In this document: piece by piece, positions 1-8,973 of the stretch | Numbering within the stretch: the first letter of the stretch is position 1 | Layout of the letters: the number at the start of each line of letters is the position of its first letter | Source: Flaviflexus ciconiae | GTDB lineage: Bacteria; Actinomycetota; Actinomycetes; Actinomycetales; Actinomycetaceae | DNA length: 64,000 bases | NCBI RefSeq assembly: GCF_003971195.1 | Contig: NZ_CP034593.1 | Location: forward strand, 868,001 to 932,000 | Direction: 5' to 3' | Program-made: the position numbers and the translations under genes | Notes under the pieces: model-generated | What the model saw: the letters and a program-made list of their open reading frames with translations, nothing else | Told to the model about the DNA's origin: nothing | Database searches by the model: none

Positions 1-100
1 ACATGGGACCCCCCTATACCGCCGTAGCCGGAATGCTTACGTTCGTAGCAATCCGTTGCTCGGTAGCCGTAAACCCGGCGGGGTCGGTAGTGTAGAGGGC

Positions 101-742
101 ATGAGTATGACCTATCACACCGGTGCCGGCCTCCCTCCCGTAACAATTGACCTCGACGACACAAGGATCGTGAAGATGTCGGTGGGGAGCATGGACAACA
201 ACGTCTACCTCATCGAGAACAACCTTGGCGATGCGGTGATTGTCGATGCTGCCGCCGAGCCGGAGCGGGTGGCTGAGCTTGCCGCTGGCAAGACCGTTCA
301 CGCCATTATCACGACCCACGAGCATCACGACCACATTGGCGCTCTCGAAACGGTTCACCACGTGTTCCCGGAAGCCGAGATTCTCGCGACCAAGGAAACG
401 GGCGCAGCCCTACCGGTTGAGGCAACGGATTCCCTCAAGCACGGCGAGGTTAGGTCCTTCGGTGATCTTGAGCTCGAGTTCATTGTTCTGCGCGGCCACA
501 CTCCCGCCGGCCTTGCGATTGTCGTTGAGGGGTCTCACATCCTGACCGGCGACTCCCTGTTCCCAGGCGGGGTTGGTAAAACTCCGTCAGAGCAGGCTTT
601 CTTCCTGCTCTTCAACGATGTTCGCGATCGCCTGTTCGAACGCTTCGACAACGATACGATCATCCACCCCGGCCACGGGAACTCCACGACTTTGGGCGAT
701 GAACGCCCGAAGCTGACCGAATGGGAAGGACGGCGCTGGTGA
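101..742 (+). CDS. Metallo-beta-lactamase-fold hydrolase
   Basis: The protein is 213 aa. It carries the zinc-binding signature HEHHDH at about residues 73-78, followed by RGHT, TGDSLFP and a final HPGHG motif, the usual order of metal ligands in glyoxalase-II-like metallo-beta-lactamase hydrolases. The fold is certain but the substrate is not; a thioester hydrolase of the glyoxalase II type is the nearest guess. The frame is open upstream to 56, but the ATG at 101 behind GAGGGC gives the normal family N-terminus. Its TGA overlaps the GTG of the next gene (GTGA, 739-742), so the two are probably translationally coupled in a small plus-strand operon. Confidence 0.88.
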   Translation: MSMTYHTGAGLPPVTIDLDDTRIVKMSVGSMDNNVYLIENNLGDAVIVDAAAEPERVAELAAGKTVHAIITTHEHHDHIGALETVHHVFPEAEILATKETGAALPVEATDSLKHGEVRSFGDLELEFIVLRGHTPAGLAIVVEGSHILTGDSLFPGGVGKTPSEQAFFLLFNDVRDRLFERFDNDTIIHPGHGNSTTLGDERPKLTEWEGRRW

Positions 743-1008
743 TTTTCGCAGCGACATACACATACGACCCCGAGCGCGATGACATCCACGATGTTCGCCC
801 CCTGCACCGCGAGTACCTCAAGACTCTGTTCGATGATGGAAAGCTACTTGCCAGCGGTCCGCGCGGCGACGGTGCCCTTCTCATCCTTTCAGCTGACTCC
901 GAGCAGCAGGCGATCGATCTTCTTGGCGGCGATCCGTTCATGAAGTCCGGAATCGTCCTCGAACTCGACATCAAGGAGTGGACCGTCGTTTACGGTCCGT
1001 GGGCGTGA
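739..1008 (+). CDS. YciI family protein
   Basis: This is an 89-aa protein of the YciI (dimeric alpha-beta barrel) family, recognisable from IFAATYTY at the N-terminus and the H-R-E-Y-L...G-K-L-L-A-S-G-P segment typical of the family. The biochemical role of most YciI proteins is unknown. An in-frame ATG exists at 721, but the GTG at 739 overlaps the stop of the upstream hydrolase as GTGA and leaves the family's usual start, so I prefer it. The stop in turn overlaps the next gene's GTG at 1005 (GTGA), giving three tightly coupled genes. Confidence 0.85.
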   Translation: MIFAATYTYDPERDDIHDVRPLHREYLKTLFDDGKLLASGPRGDGALLILSADSEQQAIDLLGGDPFMKSGIVLELDIKEWTVVYGPWA

Positions 1009-1961
1009 AACGCATTGATCCCTTCATTGTTGGGATCCTTCTTGCATTCGCGCTAGGTCTTCTCTGGCCCGCCTCCGACGGTGTTCGCACCGGGATCTCG
1101 TGGGCCGGAGATGTCCTTGTCGCTATCCTGTTCTTCCTCTACGGCTTGCGCCTGCGAACCTCCGAGGTGCTGGCCGGGCTGACGAACGTCAAGGTCCAGG
1201 GGCTCATTTTTGCCTCCACCTACATCGTTTTCCCCCTTATTGGTCTCGCCATCCATCCGTTGCTGGCCCCGGTCCTTGGTGAAGGCTTCGCGAACGGTTT
1301 CCTCTATCTGGCCTTCCTGCCCTCCACCATCCAGTCGTCGGTGACCTTCACGTCGATCGCCAAAGGTGACACGGCGGCCGCGGTATGCGCGGCAACGTTC
1401 TCGAACGTCATTGGCATGTTTCTCACTCCCCTCTACGTTCTGATCTTCATGAACATTGAGGGTGCCTCGGCCGGATCGATTTCGAGCGTCCTCACCCAAC
1501 TGCTACTGCCGTTTATTGTCGGCCAGATTCTCCAGATCAAGCTGGGCGACCGCATTCGCAAATACCCGAAGCAACTGAAGGTCTACGACCAGGGCACGGT
1601 GGTTGTCATTGTTCTCGGAGCCGTTCTCGACTCGACCGCTGCCAACACGTGGGATGGTGTCACGCCCCTACAGATCGTTGTTCTGATCGCCGTTTCCTGT
1701 GTGCTTCTCGCCATTATTCTGGCGCTCACCTGGTATGCATCGGCTTGGCTCAAGGTGGGCAGGCCCGGCCAAATTGCCGTCCTCATGTGCGGTTCCAAGA
1801 AGTCCCTCGCCACGGGATTGCCCATGGCGCAGGCGATCTTCCCGGCCGCTTTGATCGGGCCGATTGCCGTGCCGGTCATTATCTTCCACCAGATCCAGCT
1901 ACTCGTCTGTGCGGTTATTGCGTCAAGGCTCGGGCGTGAAGAGTCGGACGTAGCCCGGTAG
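1005..1961 (+). CDS. Bile acid:sodium symporter family (YfeH-like) membrane protein
   Basis: The product is a 318-aa, very hydrophobic protein with about nine to ten membrane segments. The segment CGSKKSLATGLPMAQ near residue 260 is characteristic of the YfeH/SBF-like branch of the BASS transporter superfamily. It is probably a sodium-coupled carrier of an organic anion in the cytoplasmic membrane; the substrate cannot be read from sequence. GTG codons occur in frame at 978, 999 and 1005. The one at 1005 makes a GTGA overlap with the upstream YciI gene, the same arrangement as the preceding gene pair, so it is chosen. Confidence 0.85.
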   Translation: MKRIDPFIVGILLAFALGLLWPASDGVRTGISWAGDVLVAILFFLYGLRLRTSEVLAGLTNVKVQGLIFASTYIVFPLIGLAIHPLLAPVLGEGFANGFLYLAFLPSTIQSSVTFTSIAKGDTAAAVCAATFSNVIGMFLTPLYVLIFMNIEGASAGSISSVLTQLLLPFIVGQILQIKLGDRIRKYPKQLKVYDQGTVVVIVLGAVLDSTAANTWDGVTPLQIVVLIAVSCVLLAIILALTWYASAWLKVGRPGQIAVLMCGSKKSLATGLPMAQAIFPAALIGPIAVPVIIFHQIQLLVCAVIASRLGREESDVAR

Positions 1962-1980
1962 GGGCGCTATCGTTTCCACT

Positions 1981-2715
1981 ATGAAGCCCTTCCTACTCAT
2001 TGCGACCCGTCCCGAGGATGAGACCGCCGACGCCGAATACGAGCAGCTCCTGCGGTTCGGTCAGCTCGAAGAGCACGAGCTCCACCGGATCCGTCTCGAG
2101 TCCGCTCCCCTGCCCAGTCTCGACCTCGATGACTATTCGGGCGTTATCGTCGGCGGCAGCCCTTTCACCGGCTCCATCCCAACCGAACACAAGTCCGATA
2201 CGCAGCGCCGAGTGGAGAAGGAAATCTCCGACTTGCTCGACATCATTGTCGAGCGCGACTTTCCGTTCCTCGGAGCCTGCTACGGAGTTGGCACCCTCCT
2301 CTCCCACCAGGGAGCAGTCATCGACTCCACGTATTCGGAAGCGGTCGGTGCCGTCACCATCAATCTGACAACGGCAGGTCGCAATGATCCCCTTCTCCAC
2401 GGCCTGCCCGACTCCTTCCCTGCCTTCGTGGGACATAAGGAAGCGTGCCGGGTACTCCCCGACCACGCCATTCTTCTCGCCAGCTCCGATACGTGCCCCG
2501 TCCAAATGTTCCGCATCAAGGAGAATCTCTACGGCACCCAGTTCCACCCGGAACTCGACGCCCCGGGTATCGCCCAGCGGATCAGGATTTACAAGAATGC
2601 CGGGTACTTCAAACCGGAAGAGGCTGACTCTCTGATCGCCGAGACCTCCAAGGCACCTGTCGGCGACGTCCACCGCGTCGTCTCAAACTTCACCCGCAAC
2701 TACGCCGTCTCATAG
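1981..2715 (+). CDS. Class I glutamine amidotransferase (GMP-synthase-like)
   Basis: The protein is 244 aa and consists of a stand-alone class I glutamine amidotransferase domain. The nucleophile elbow is LGACYGVG with Cys at about 100, and the catalytic His-Glu pair lies in TQFHPELD (about His189, Glu191). It resembles the GuaA amidotransferase domain and the stand-alone GATase1 proteins of actinobacteria, but no synthetase domain is attached. It starts 20 bases after the transporter gene, so it may be the last gene of the same transcript, ending at the strong inverted repeat at 2826-2864. The acceptor substrate is unknown. Confidence 0.85.
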   Translation: MKPFLLIATRPEDETADAEYEQLLRFGQLEEHELHRIRLESAPLPSLDLDDYSGVIVGGSPFTGSIPTEHKSDTQRRVEKEISDLLDIIVERDFPFLGACYGVGTLLSHQGAVIDSTYSEAVGAVTINLTTAGRNDPLLHGLPDSFPAFVGHKEACRVLPDHAILLASSDTCPVQMFRIKENLYGTQFHPELDAPGIAQRIRIYKNAGYFKPEEADSLIAETSKAPVGDVHRVVSNFTRNYAVS

Positions 2716-2825
2716 GCACTGGCCAACTTCCGTTAGCCGTAGTGTGCCCGAAGGCCCGGACCCGTTTGGTTGCCGTTGCTTAGTCCAGCCGACGTGGCAC
2801 GACCCTCACTAGCAAGTCCCCATAA

Positions 2826-2864
2826 ACAGTTGAGCCTCGAGGATGTCCCTCGAGGCTCAACTGT
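2826..2864. terminator. Bidirectional intrinsic terminator
   Basis: A perfect 17-bp inverted repeat (2826-2842 and 2848-2864) has a 5-base loop. It lies between the convergent amidotransferase (+) and terC (-) genes. AAA on the left flank and TATTT on the right fit use in both directions. Confidence 0.8.
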
Positions 2865-2928
2865 ATTTGGATCTTTGAACGTCACCGCGTGGAGTGCATT
2901 TTTGTCAGTCCACTCCAGGAGTTAGTTC

Positions 2929-4110
2929 CTAAACTTCGTGCGGTCCGCGCCCGTTGTCGGTCTCGGTGTTAAGCGAGTTTGGCTTACCGGCGGGCGATGC
3001 TTGGTCTGAATTCTGTGCGTTCGGAGCCTGGCTGTCGGTTGCCGCAACGGGGTTCGTCTTCGCCTCGTCAGCCTTCTGAGCTTCCCGCTTCTTATTGCCC
3101 CAGATTGAGGCGATAACGGTAATGAAGATGACGCCGATGATGACACCGAGGGAAACGCCGATGCCGGGCTCAGGAATACCGAGGAGCATGTCGTAGCCGT
3201 GGAAGGCGTGGATGATGAGCTTGACGGCAATGAAGCCGAGGATAACGGCGAGGCCGTAGTGGAGGTAGATGAGCTTCTCGAGAAGACCATCAACGAGGAA
3301 GAAGAGCTGGCGAAGTCCAAGCAGTGCGAAGACGTTTGCCGCGAATACAATGTAGGGCTCGTCCGTCAGGCCGTAGATGGCCGGGATGGAGTCGAGTGCG
3401 AAGACGAGGTCAATGGTGCCGATAGCAACGATGCACAGGAACAGCGGGGTGATCCACGACTTGCCTTCGCGGCGCACGACGAGGCGCTGGCCCACGAAGC
3501 CTTCGGTGACGCGGAAGGTCTTCTCAGCAAAGCGGACGATGCCGTTGGGCTTGTAGTTCTCGATCTCATCCTGTTTGTCATCGGGATCGTCGACACCCTG
3601 ACGGACCTGGCCGATCGCGGTGTAGAGAAGGAATGCACCGAAGATGAAGAACATCCACACGAACTGGTCGATGAGGGCCTTACCGAGAAGGATGAAGACG
3701 AGGCGCATGAGGAGCGCCATAACAATGCCGTAGAGAAGGACCTTCTGCTGGTAGAGCCTGGGTACCTTGAACGAGGCAATGACGATGATAAAGACAAATA
3801 TGTTGTCGACCGACAGGGCCTTTTCAACGGCGTAACCGCCGTAGTATTCACCTGCGAGAGTGCCGCCGTGCTGCCAGAGGATAACGAGTCCGAACAGGAG
3901 GGCAATAGCAACGTAGAAGGCGGACCAGGTGGCCGCTTCCTTGATTGTGGGTTCGTGGGCCTTGCGGACGTGTCCGAACAGGTCAACGAGGATCAGGACG
4001 AGGGCGATACCGCCGAGTGCGAACCATTCCCACAAATCGACGTGCATCTGTTCCGGGGTGGACGCTGCCTGCGTCAGAATGACATGGGTGGGTAGCTGGG
4101 ATGCCAGCAA
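2929..4110 (-). CDS. TerC family integral membrane protein (probable Mn2+ exporter)
   Basis: This is a TerC/Alx-family protein with about eight to nine membrane segments. The conserved acidic membrane motifs EKALSVDNIF and FALDSIPA mark the metal path, and a hydrophilic tail of about 60 residues ends the protein. Members export manganese. I chose the TTG at 4110 (393 aa) because GGAGG lies six bases upstream at 4117-4121 and the yybP-ykoY riboswitch ends just before that site. The frame stays open upstream into the riboswitch, which cannot be coding. An internal ATG at 4047 gives a start closer to the usual family N-terminus and remains an alternative. Translation is presumably switched on by Mn2+ through the riboswitch. 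Confidence 0.9.
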   Translation of the reverse strand: MLASQLPTHVILTQAASTPEQMHVDLWEWFALGGIALVLILVDLFGHVRKAHEPTIKEAATWSAFYVAIALLFGLVILWQHGGTLAGEYYGGYAVEKALSVDNIFVFIIVIASFKVPRLYQQKVLLYGIVMALLMRLVFILLGKALIDQFVWMFFIFGAFLLYTAIGQVRQGVDDPDDKQDEIENYKPNGIVRFAEKTFRVTEGFVGQRLVVRREGKSWITPLFLCIVAIGTIDLVFALDSIPAIYGLTDEPYIVFAANVFALLGLRQLFFLVDGLLEKLIYLHYGLAVILGFIAVKLIIHAFHGYDMLLGIPEPGIGVSLGVIIGVIFITVIASIWGNKKREAQKADEAKTNPVAATDSQAPNAQNSDQASPAGKPNSLNTETDNGRGPHEV

Positions 4111-4134
4111 AACATACCTCCGGGTTGTTGAACC

Positions 4135-4226
4135 GAAGGTCTCTTCCCACCGGATGTCCGGTCGTGAACCGAGTGCCTTGGGCACCGTGATGGCGGCTCA
4201 CTGTTGTGCGGGAATACTCCCCTTCG
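4135..4226 (-). ncRNA. yybP-ykoY manganese riboswitch
   Basis: Read on the minus strand, the leader opens with AAGGGGAGUA (4224-4215), continues with paired CGGU/ACCG and CCGGA/UCCGG segments, and closes with GAGACCUUCGG (4144-4134). The 5' AAGG pairs with the 3' CCUU. These conserved loop and closing elements define the yybP-ykoY family, a Mn2+ sensor usually found upstream of Mn2+ exporters. It lies directly before the ribosome binding site of a terC-family gene, which supports translational control. I matched the consensus from memory and did not run a covariance model. Confidence 0.88.
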
Positions 4227-4508
4227 CTAGCTTCACAGGCAACAATACGCGAATCGAATCAATCTGGACACCCAAGACCCCGGCACGTCACTATGAGGTT
4301 CGCGACGTCCCCAACTGGGGACGCACCGCTACCGTCGCACAGCAGAAACGGACATCGCAGTAGAAAAACGTGCAACGGACGCGGCTAGCGAGAGAATTCG
4401 ACTTCAGCCAGCCACAGTCGGTGGAGACCAGCCGAAGGAGGCCGAACTGTTCCTGTAGAACCGCGTCGTGCCCTGCGCGATGAAAGACTCTCCTGCGTTA
4501 AGAGGTGT

Positions 4509-6573
4509 CTAGGACGTTGCCGACTCCATCTGCCGCAGTTCCTTCTTGAGGTCCTGGATCTCGTCGCGCAGGCGGGCCGCGAGCTCGAAGCGGAGATCCT
4601 CGGCCGCCTGCTTCATCTGCTCGTCGAGTTCCGCGATCAGGCCGCGCAGGTCGCCCGTAGCTTTACCTGCCATTTCCTCACGGGTCTGGGGAACCGGTGT
4701 CGCCTTGCGATAGCCACCTTCAAGGAGCTCCGCGGTGTCGATTTCCTCGCGGGCCAACATGTCAGTGACGTCGGCAATCTTCTTGCGGAGCGGCTGCGGG
4801 TCGATCCCGCGTTCCTTGTTGTAGGCGATCTGCTTTTCGCGGCGCCTGTTCGTTTCGTCAATTGCTTCACGCATGTTGGGCGTGATCGTGTCCGCATACA
4901 TGTGGACCTGGCCGGAGACGTTACGGGCGGCACGGCCAATGGTCTGAATGAGAGAGGTCGTGGAACGGAGGAATCCCTGCTTGTCAGCGTCGAGAATTGC
5001 CACGAGGGAGACTTCTGGCAGGTCGAGTCCCTCCCGGAGCAGGTTAATGCCGACGAGCACGTCAAACAGGCCGAGCCGGAGTTCGCGGAGCAGCTCAACG
5101 CGCCGGAGCGTGTCGACGTCGGAGTGGAGGTATTCCACCTTGACTCCTCTCTCGGCAAGGTAGTCGGTGAGGTCCTCCGCCATCTTCTTCGTGAGCGTCG
5201 TGACAAGAACACGTTCGTCTCGAGCCACCCGGGCCTTCACCTCGCCAAGAAGATCATCGATCTGGCCCTCGACGGGCTTGACAACAATCTCGGGGTCAAC
5301 CAGACCGGTGGGGCGAATGATCTGTTCGACAACGCCATCGGACTGCCCCATCTCGTACTTGCCGGGGGTTGCCGACAGGTAGACGGTCTGGCCAATGCGT
5401 TCGAGGAACTCGGCCCACTTGAGCGGCCGGTTGTCCATGGCCGAGGGCAGCCGGAAGCCATGCTCGACGAGGGTTCTCTTACGGGACATGTCGCCCTCGT
5501 ACATGGCGCCGATCTGGGGAACGGTCACGTGGGACTCGTCAATGACGAGAACGAAATCCGATGGGAAGTAGTCGAGAAGCGTGTGGGGGCCGTGCCCGGT
5601 CCGCGGCCGTCAATGTGGCGGGAGTAGTTCTCAATGCCGGAGCAGGATCCGACGTTCCGCATCATCTCGAGGTCGTAGGTGGTTCTCATGGAGAGCCGTT
5701 GTGCCTCGAGGAGCTTGTTCTGGGACTCGAGCTCCTCAACGCGAGCATCGAGCTCCTCCTCGATGGATTGGATCGCCTTCTGCATGCGTTCGGGCCCCGC
5801 CACGTAGTGGGAGGCCGGGAACAGGTGCGCGTGATCGGTTTGTTTCAGCACGCTCCCGGTGAGCGGGTGCAGGTAGGAGAGTTCGTCGATTTCGTCGCCG
5901 AACATCTCGATCCGGATCGCGAGTTCCTCGTACACGGGAATGATCTCGATCGTGTCGCCCCGGACGCGGAACGTGCCGCGAGTGAAGGCAATATCGTTAC
6001 GCACGTACTGCATCTGCACAAACTGGCGCAGTAGCTCGTCCCGGTCGATCTCTTGGCCCACCTCGAGGCGCACCATCCGGTCCACATATTCCTGGGGGTA
6101 CCGAGGCCGTAGATGCAGGAAACGGAAGCGACGACTACCGTGTCCCGGCGGGTCAGCAGGGAGTTCGTTGCCGAGTGGCGGAGCCGCTCGACCTCGTCGT
6201 TGATCGACGAGTCTTTCTCGATGAAGGTGTCTGTCTGCGGAACGTAGGCTTCCGGCTGGTAGTAGTCGTAGTACGAGACGAAGTACTCGACCGCGTTGTT
6301 CGGGAGGAGCTCCCGGAACTCCGACGCCATCTGAGCCGCCAACGTCTTATTGGGCTCAAGGATGAGCGTGGGTCGCTGAATCTGTTCGATAAGCCAGGCG
6401 GTCGTAGCCGACTTACCGGTACCGGTGGCACCGAGAAGGACGATGTCCTTCTCGCCCGCGTTGATACGCTCCGTCAGGTCGGCGATCGCGGTTGGCTGAT
6501 CGCCTGACGGGGTGAACTCGGAAACTACATCGAAGGGTGCTTCGGCACGAACGAGATCGGAGACGGGACGCAT
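4509..6573 (-). pseudogene. uvrB: uvrB, excinuclease ABC subunit B, with two frameshifts in this sequence
   Basis: UvrB is the damage-recognition helicase of nucleotide excision repair. Three adjacent frames together encode a full-length protein of about 688 aa: Walker A GATGTGKS (residues 48-55), beta-hairpin [10 protein letters not shown], the [11 protein letters not shown] helicase box, and a C-terminal UVR helix near 5' position 4600. The frame breaks after YGLGTP at a G5 run on the plus strand (6094-6098) and after GRGPGTAP at a second G5 run (5585-5589). Adding one base to each run restores perfect family sequence on both sides with no other lesion. The breaks are therefore more likely sequence errors than decay. 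It follows coaE after 34 bases, as in other actinobacteria. Confidence 0.9.
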
Positions 6574-6607
6574 GAGTCCTAGGCTAGTACCCTGCGCGGG
6601 CAGTGTC

Positions 6608-7444
6608 CTAGCGTGTTTCCTCCAGGCGGACCTGCACGAGCGCTTCGGCGTCGGGTCGCACCCAGCCGTCGCCGTCGGGAACGCAGCATACGTGGCGAAG
6701 AATCATCTCCTCGGTATCTGCCGGAACAACGACATCCATGCCGTCCACGCGGGCTTCCGTGCCAGTGTGTGCCAACTTGCCCAGAAGCCTCTCCCCGTTC
6801 ATGACGTGGCGACCCTTCGCCTCGGGAACAGCCTCGGTGACGACGTTCTCTTCAAACTCGCGGAGGCGAGCAATGATCTTGTCGACCTGCGCTTCAAGTT
6901 CTTCGACCGTTCCCGTGTTCTCGATGACCGCGTCGGCGAACGGCAGGCGCTCTTCATCCTCCAGCTGCGTGTTGATCCGCGCCTGAGCATGCTGCTCCGT
7001 CATGCCCCGATCGCGCACGAGACGCTCAATACGAAGATTATCGGGAGAGGTGATGACGATGAGGAACTGCGGAACGTAGGCCCTGCCGGTCTCAATGAGA
7101 AGGGGCGAGTCCTCAACCACGATGGCACGAGGGTCCGCCGACACGTACTCGCGGAACATTTCCGCCATGCGGTCCCGCACCATCGGGTGAATGATGGCGT
7201 TGAGCTCGCCGAGCCGCTCCGGATCGCTAAAAACCATGTTGGCGAGCTTCTGCCGATCGAGAATTCCGTTCTGTACCATGCCCTGGAACGTGTTCCCGAT
7301 CGCCGGTACTGCAGCGCCGCCTTCCGAGGTCAGATCCCGGGAGATCTCATCCGCATCCATCACCTTCATGCCCGCCTCCGCCATCCGGGCTGAGACAAGA
7401 GACTTACCGGATGCGATACCGCCAGTTAGGCCGACATACAGCAT
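6608..7444 (-). CDS. coaE: Dephospho-CoA kinase
   Basis: CoaE phosphorylates dephospho-CoA, the last step of coenzyme A synthesis. The 278-aa product has the P-loop [11 protein letters not shown] (residues 5-15), DADEISRDL and the lid segment [14 protein letters not shown]. The typical catalytic domain ends near residue 200. The remaining 75 or so residues are an acidic extension I cannot assign; M. tuberculosis CoaE also carries a C-terminal extension, but a longer GrpB/UPF0157-type one. The ATG lies inside the 3' end of pcp (19-base overlap). The neighbours uvrB and rpsA preserve the usual actinobacterial order. Confidence 0.93.
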   Translation of the reverse strand: MLYVGLTGGIASGKSLVSARMAEAGMKVMDADEISRDLTSEGGAAVPAIGNTFQGMVQNGILDRQKLANMVFSDPERLGELNAIIHPMVRDRMAEMFREYVSADPRAIVVEDSPLLIETGRAYVPQFLIVITSPDNLRIERLVRDRGMTEQHAQARINTQLEDEERLPFADAVIENTGTVEELEAQVDKIIARLREFEENVVTEAVPEAKGRHVMNGERLLGKLAHTGTEARVDGMDVVVPADTEEMILRHVCCVPDGDGWVRPDAEALVQVRLEETR

Positions 7445-7962
7445 TCCACGATCCTTTCGACAAGCTCCACGCCCTCCTCGAGCGCGAGATGCTCAGCGGG
7501 TGGGATGTGGAGAAAACACGAGTTCCCGTGATGACGATACAGGGAATACGAGAGCGTATTGCACACGTAGGTCCCAGCACTGAGGGAAATTTCTATGCCG
7601 CACTCCGAAGCAATCCTATCGAGGTCCCATCCGGAGGCTAAAAAGTCGGGACCATCATCGAAGATTTTCTGACCGCTCGGCGTCAACCCGGTGACGTCTG
7701 CGGTCCGTGCCTCTTGCCAGTTCACTCCAAGCTTCTCAAGGCGCGGAACGGTGCGACCGCCGGCAACCCCGATGGAAAGAACCAGGTCAGCACCGGAAAC
7801 AAGCTCTGGTACTTTCTCACCAATATCGAAGCGGACGGGCAGGATCTCCGTGCGGGCACCGAGCTTCTCCCCGGCTGCGTTCGCTAACGCCTCGCTGGGG
7901 TTCTCTCGGTGTGCGACCGATCCTTTCTCACCGAAGGGCCCAAAGCCCGTGATGAGGATCAT
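7426..7962 (-). CDS. pcp: Pyroglutamyl-peptidase I (pyrrolidone-carboxylate peptidase)
   Basis: The product is a 178-aa cysteine peptidase of family C15 that removes N-terminal pyroglutamate. It starts with ILITGFGPFG and has the nucleophile in TYVCNTLSY (Cys134) and the catalytic His in FLHIP (His152). The frame is open upstream to 8118, but the ATG at 7962 gives the canonical family N-terminus and overlaps the stop of the siderophore-interacting gene (ATGA, 7959-7962). It sits between a siderophore gene and coaE and is probably cotranscribed with both. Confidence 0.9.
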   Translation of the reverse strand: MILITGFGPFGEKGSVAHRENPSEALANAAGEKLGARTEILPVRFDIGEKVPELVSGADLVLSIGVAGGRTVPRLEKLGVNWQEARTADVTGLTPSGQKIFDDGPDFLASGWDLDRIASECGIEISLSAGTYVCNTLSYSLYRHHGNSCFLHIPPAEHLALEEGVELVERIVECCMSA

Positions 7963-8711
7963 TCTGCATCGTTCGGATCGATGGGAGCGTGGTGATCGCG
8001 GTCCGCCAGTCCCTGCTTCCAGTACCCGTCGACCTTCACCGCTTCCCGTGCCACGGGCGATTCGTTGCGGAGCCACCTGCGGGCAGCGATAAGCGTGCCG
8101 GCCTCGCCCGCGGCCCACACGTAGGTGCCGCCGTCGAGCTCGAGCTCGCTGAGCGCCTTGACGATCCCGTCGCCGGAGGGATCGAATGGAGTCCGAACAA
8201 CATCCACCCCGTCCAGATCCTCGAAGTATTCGATGCCTTCACCGTGCAGGATAAGAGTCGTGGGAAGCGTCTGAGGCCGTGCCGCCAGCCAGCGCCTGAT
8301 CGGCGGGAATGCCGATGCATCGCCAATAAGAACAAGCTGGGATGCTCCTACCGGGAACTCAAGGCTGGAACGCGGGCCACCCACGCGGACGGGTGATCCA
8401 ACCGGCAAGGAATCAGCCCACGCGCTCACGGGGCCGTCGCCGTGCACCACGATGTCGAAGGCAATCTCGCCTCCGCCGACGTGCAGGGGCGTGTAGTGCC
8501 GCCCTGTCATCTCGCCATCCGCCGCGGGAACGAACAGCTTGCAGTGATCGCTCGGTCCGGTCGACTCGAAGCCCTCGAGCTCATCGCCGCCCAGCGTTAC
8601 GCGGACGAAACCACCCGGGAGCCTCTTGGCATCCCTCACGCTCAGATCGCGTGCGCGCAGCTCGCGCGGGACTTTCACTCTGGTAGGTATCTCGAAACTC
8701 ATTACGCTCAT
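7959..8711 (-). CDS. Siderophore-interacting protein (FAD-dependent ferric-siderophore reductase)
   Basis: The 250-aa product belongs to the SIP/ViuB flavin reductase family that releases iron from internalised siderophores. The FAD-binding motif RHYTP, the NAD(P)-domain segment LIGDASAFPPIRRWL, WAAGEAG and the C-terminal GYWKQG are all present. The ATG codons at 8711 and 8702 are both possible and neither has a strong ribosome binding site. An iron box overlaps the promoter region (8721-8739), so expression should rise in iron starvation. Translational overlap with pcp suggests pcp, and possibly coaE and uvrB, may share this regulation. Confidence 0.9.
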   Translation of the reverse strand: MSVMSFEIPTRVKVPRELRARDLSVRDAKRLPGGFVRVTLGGDELEGFESTGPSDHCKLFVPAADGEMTGRHYTPLHVGGGEIAFDIVVHGDGPVSAWADSLPVGSPVRVGGPRSSLEFPVGASQLVLIGDASAFPPIRRWLAARPQTLPTTLILHGEGIEYFEDLDGVDVVRTPFDPSGDGIVKALSELELDGGTYVWAAGEAGTLIAARRWLRNESPVAREAVKVDGYWKQGLADRDHHAPIDPNDAE

Positions 8712-8720
8712 TGTCGGTAA

Positions 8721-8739
8721 TTAGGTAAGCCTAAGCAAG
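8721..8739 (-). promoter_or_regulatory. DtxR/IdeR-type iron box
   Basis: TTAGGTAAGCCTAAGCAAG matches 15 of 19 positions of the DtxR/IdeR consensus TTAGGTTAGCCTAACCTAA, with the central TTAGGT.AGCCTAA core intact. It begins 9 bases upstream of the siderophore-interacting protein start, where a repressor would block transcription. Confidence 0.8.
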
Positions 8740-8926
8740 CCTCATTCGGGTGCGTGAGACAAAGGCCCCTGTGCAGGCTTTACACTCAGCTCATCAGAGC
8801 GGTTCTCGTCGTGCTTAACGCCCTCGATTGCTGGGCCCCCTGCACTCCCCTCGGCACCTACTTGCCGCTGTGTCGCGGTTAAGAGAAACGGTCGTGAACA
8901 GGGTCTGATCACCCCTCAAACATGCG

Positions 8927-8954
8927 GAAGGGGACCGCCGTAGCGGTCCCCTTC
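8927..8954 (-). terminator. Terminator hairpin downstream of rpsA
   Basis: A 12-bp inverted repeat (8927-8938, 8943-8954) with a 4-base loop lies 20 bases beyond the rpsA stop. The following U tract is weak (GUUUGAGG). Confidence 0.65.
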
Positions 8955-8973
8955 GCGGTTAGATCAGGTGCGA

